A stretch of 7,030 bases of DNA from Flavobacteriales bacterium (GTDB lineage: Bacteria > Bacteroidota > Bacteroidia > Flavobacteriales_D > Sanyastnellaceae), in the NCBI GenBank assembly GCA_015660615.1, contig DQKQ01000193.1:1-7030 (forward strand), in the 5' to 3' direction. The translations under genes were made by a program, and so were the position numbers. This document shows, piece by piece, positions 6,565 through 7,030 of the stretch; the stretch's first letter is position 1; each line of letters opens with the position of its first letter. The notes beneath the pieces were generated by a model. That model saw only the letters and a program-made list of their open reading frames with translations, was not told the DNA's origin and did no database searches.

Positions 6565-7030
6565 TTATTGGAACGACTTAAGAAGACTGTTCATTTCTAA
6601 AAACTTATCGTCCTCACCTGTCCGTGCATATATGTCCTTTAGAGATCTTATAGTCTCAACATCTTTATTATCTGCAGCGAATGCAGATTCAAGAAAAGGT
6701 TTAGCTGTAGTGAACATAGCTTTAGAATCATCCTCTAGCTTCTTCTGTACAGAAGCTTCCGTTCTTGACATACGTGGCTTCCACAACTCGTTTGCTTCAT
6801 TAATTCCGTTTACAGCTTTATTAAAGTATAAAGCTCCAAGATTGTAATTAGCGTCGAAATAATCAGATTTAACATCTATGGCTTTTTTGTATGCAACAAT
6901 AGCATCTTCAGTCATTCCTATATTATCTAGAACACTTCCTAAGCTAAACCAAAGGATTTCATTTGTAGAATCTTGTTTTGCCGCAAGCTCAAGATTTGTC
7001 TTAGCTCGCTCAAAATCTTTATTTGTGAGG
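6565..7030 (-). CDS. Tetratricopeptide-repeat protein, C-terminal part (5' end beyond window)
   Basis: The frame is open to the right edge and shows the last 154 residues of a longer protein; the internal Met at 6915 is not the true start. The sequence begins LTNKDFERAKTNLELAAKQD, the second helix of a TPR. A full repeat EILWFSLGSVLDNIGMTEDAIVAYKKAIDVK (about 24-54) follows, then FDANYNLGALYFNKA (58-72). That repeat is interrupted by a charged insert of roughly 35 residues before AKPFLESAFAADNKDVETIRSLKDIYARTG (109-138). A final helix ends the protein. TPR arrays are protein-binding scaffolds and do not reveal the partner. The pattern of a long insert in the penultimate repeat, then PFLE.A and LK.IYAR, recalls a common Bacteroidota TPR protein (from memory). 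Whether it is exported cannot be judged without the N-terminus. A 187-bp AT-rich gap separates it from the tRNA gene and I see no clear terminator in it. Confidence 0.85.
   Translation of the reverse strand, partial: LTNKDFERAKTNLELAAKQDSTNEILWFSLGSVLDNIGMTEDAIVAYKKAIDVKSDYFDANYNLGALYFNKAVNGINEANELWKPRMSRTEASVQKKLEDDSKAMFTTAKPFLESAFAADNKDVETIRSLKDIYARTGEDDKFLEMNSLLKSFQ

Noticed and set aside
6506..6847. Plus-strand 113-residue frame opposite the TPR gene
   Set aside because: It is the antisense of a clear TPR repeat sequence, with no recognisable motif of its own.
1..7030. Mobile element, CRISPR array, toxin-antitoxin, phage or defence system
   Set aside because: There is no transposase, integrase, regularly spaced repeats or paired small toxin-like genes; all long frames fit known housekeeping or envelope families.

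Overview
The window looks like ordinary chromosome from a low-GC member of Bacteroidota, probably a flavobacterium-like marine or freshwater lineage. Four things support this. There is a GWxTD-domain secreted protein. The tRNA gene is preceded by a TAnnTTTG-type -7 element, the vegetative promoter signature of this phylum. Purine-rich Shine-Dalgarno sites are absent before the starts. The proteins resemble Bacteroidota versions of their families (ZIP, HMG-CoA lyase-like, ComEC without a metallo-beta-lactamase tail). Genus cannot be named from this alone.

Layout from left to right. A ZIP-family metal transporter lies on the plus strand (2-787), with only its extreme N-terminus cut by the window edge. 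It converges on a minus-strand HMG-CoA lyase family gene (944-1813) across 156 bp of AT-rich DNA. Divergent from that lyase is a small plus-strand gene for an 84-residue protein of unknown function (1909-2163). Its stop overlaps the end of a minus-strand comEC gene (2156-3589) by 8 bp. Upstream of comEC, on the same strand, are a family 2 glycosyltransferase (3684-4715) and a GWxTD-domain secreted protein (4712-6163), whose stop and start codons overlap as ATGA. Next come an intrinsic terminator, a tRNA-Ser(UGA) gene and its promoter, all on the minus strand. The right edge holds the C-terminal part of a TPR protein, also on the minus strand.

The minus-strand block GWxTD protein -> glycosyltransferase -> comEC could be one transcription unit. 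The first pair is almost certainly translationally coupled; comEC follows after 94 bp and may have its own promoter. Functionally the window mixes housekeeping roles: metal uptake, acyl-CoA lyase chemistry, DNA uptake, surface glycan synthesis and translation. I see no mobile element, CRISPR array, toxin-antitoxin pair, phage gene or defence system, and no strong case for an undescribed system. The points most worth checking are the coupled GWxTD/glycosyltransferase pair with its altered GWxTD motif, the active-site substitutions in the lyase, the short ComEC, the small unknown protein, and a seven-base leader motif shared at identical spacing by two starts.
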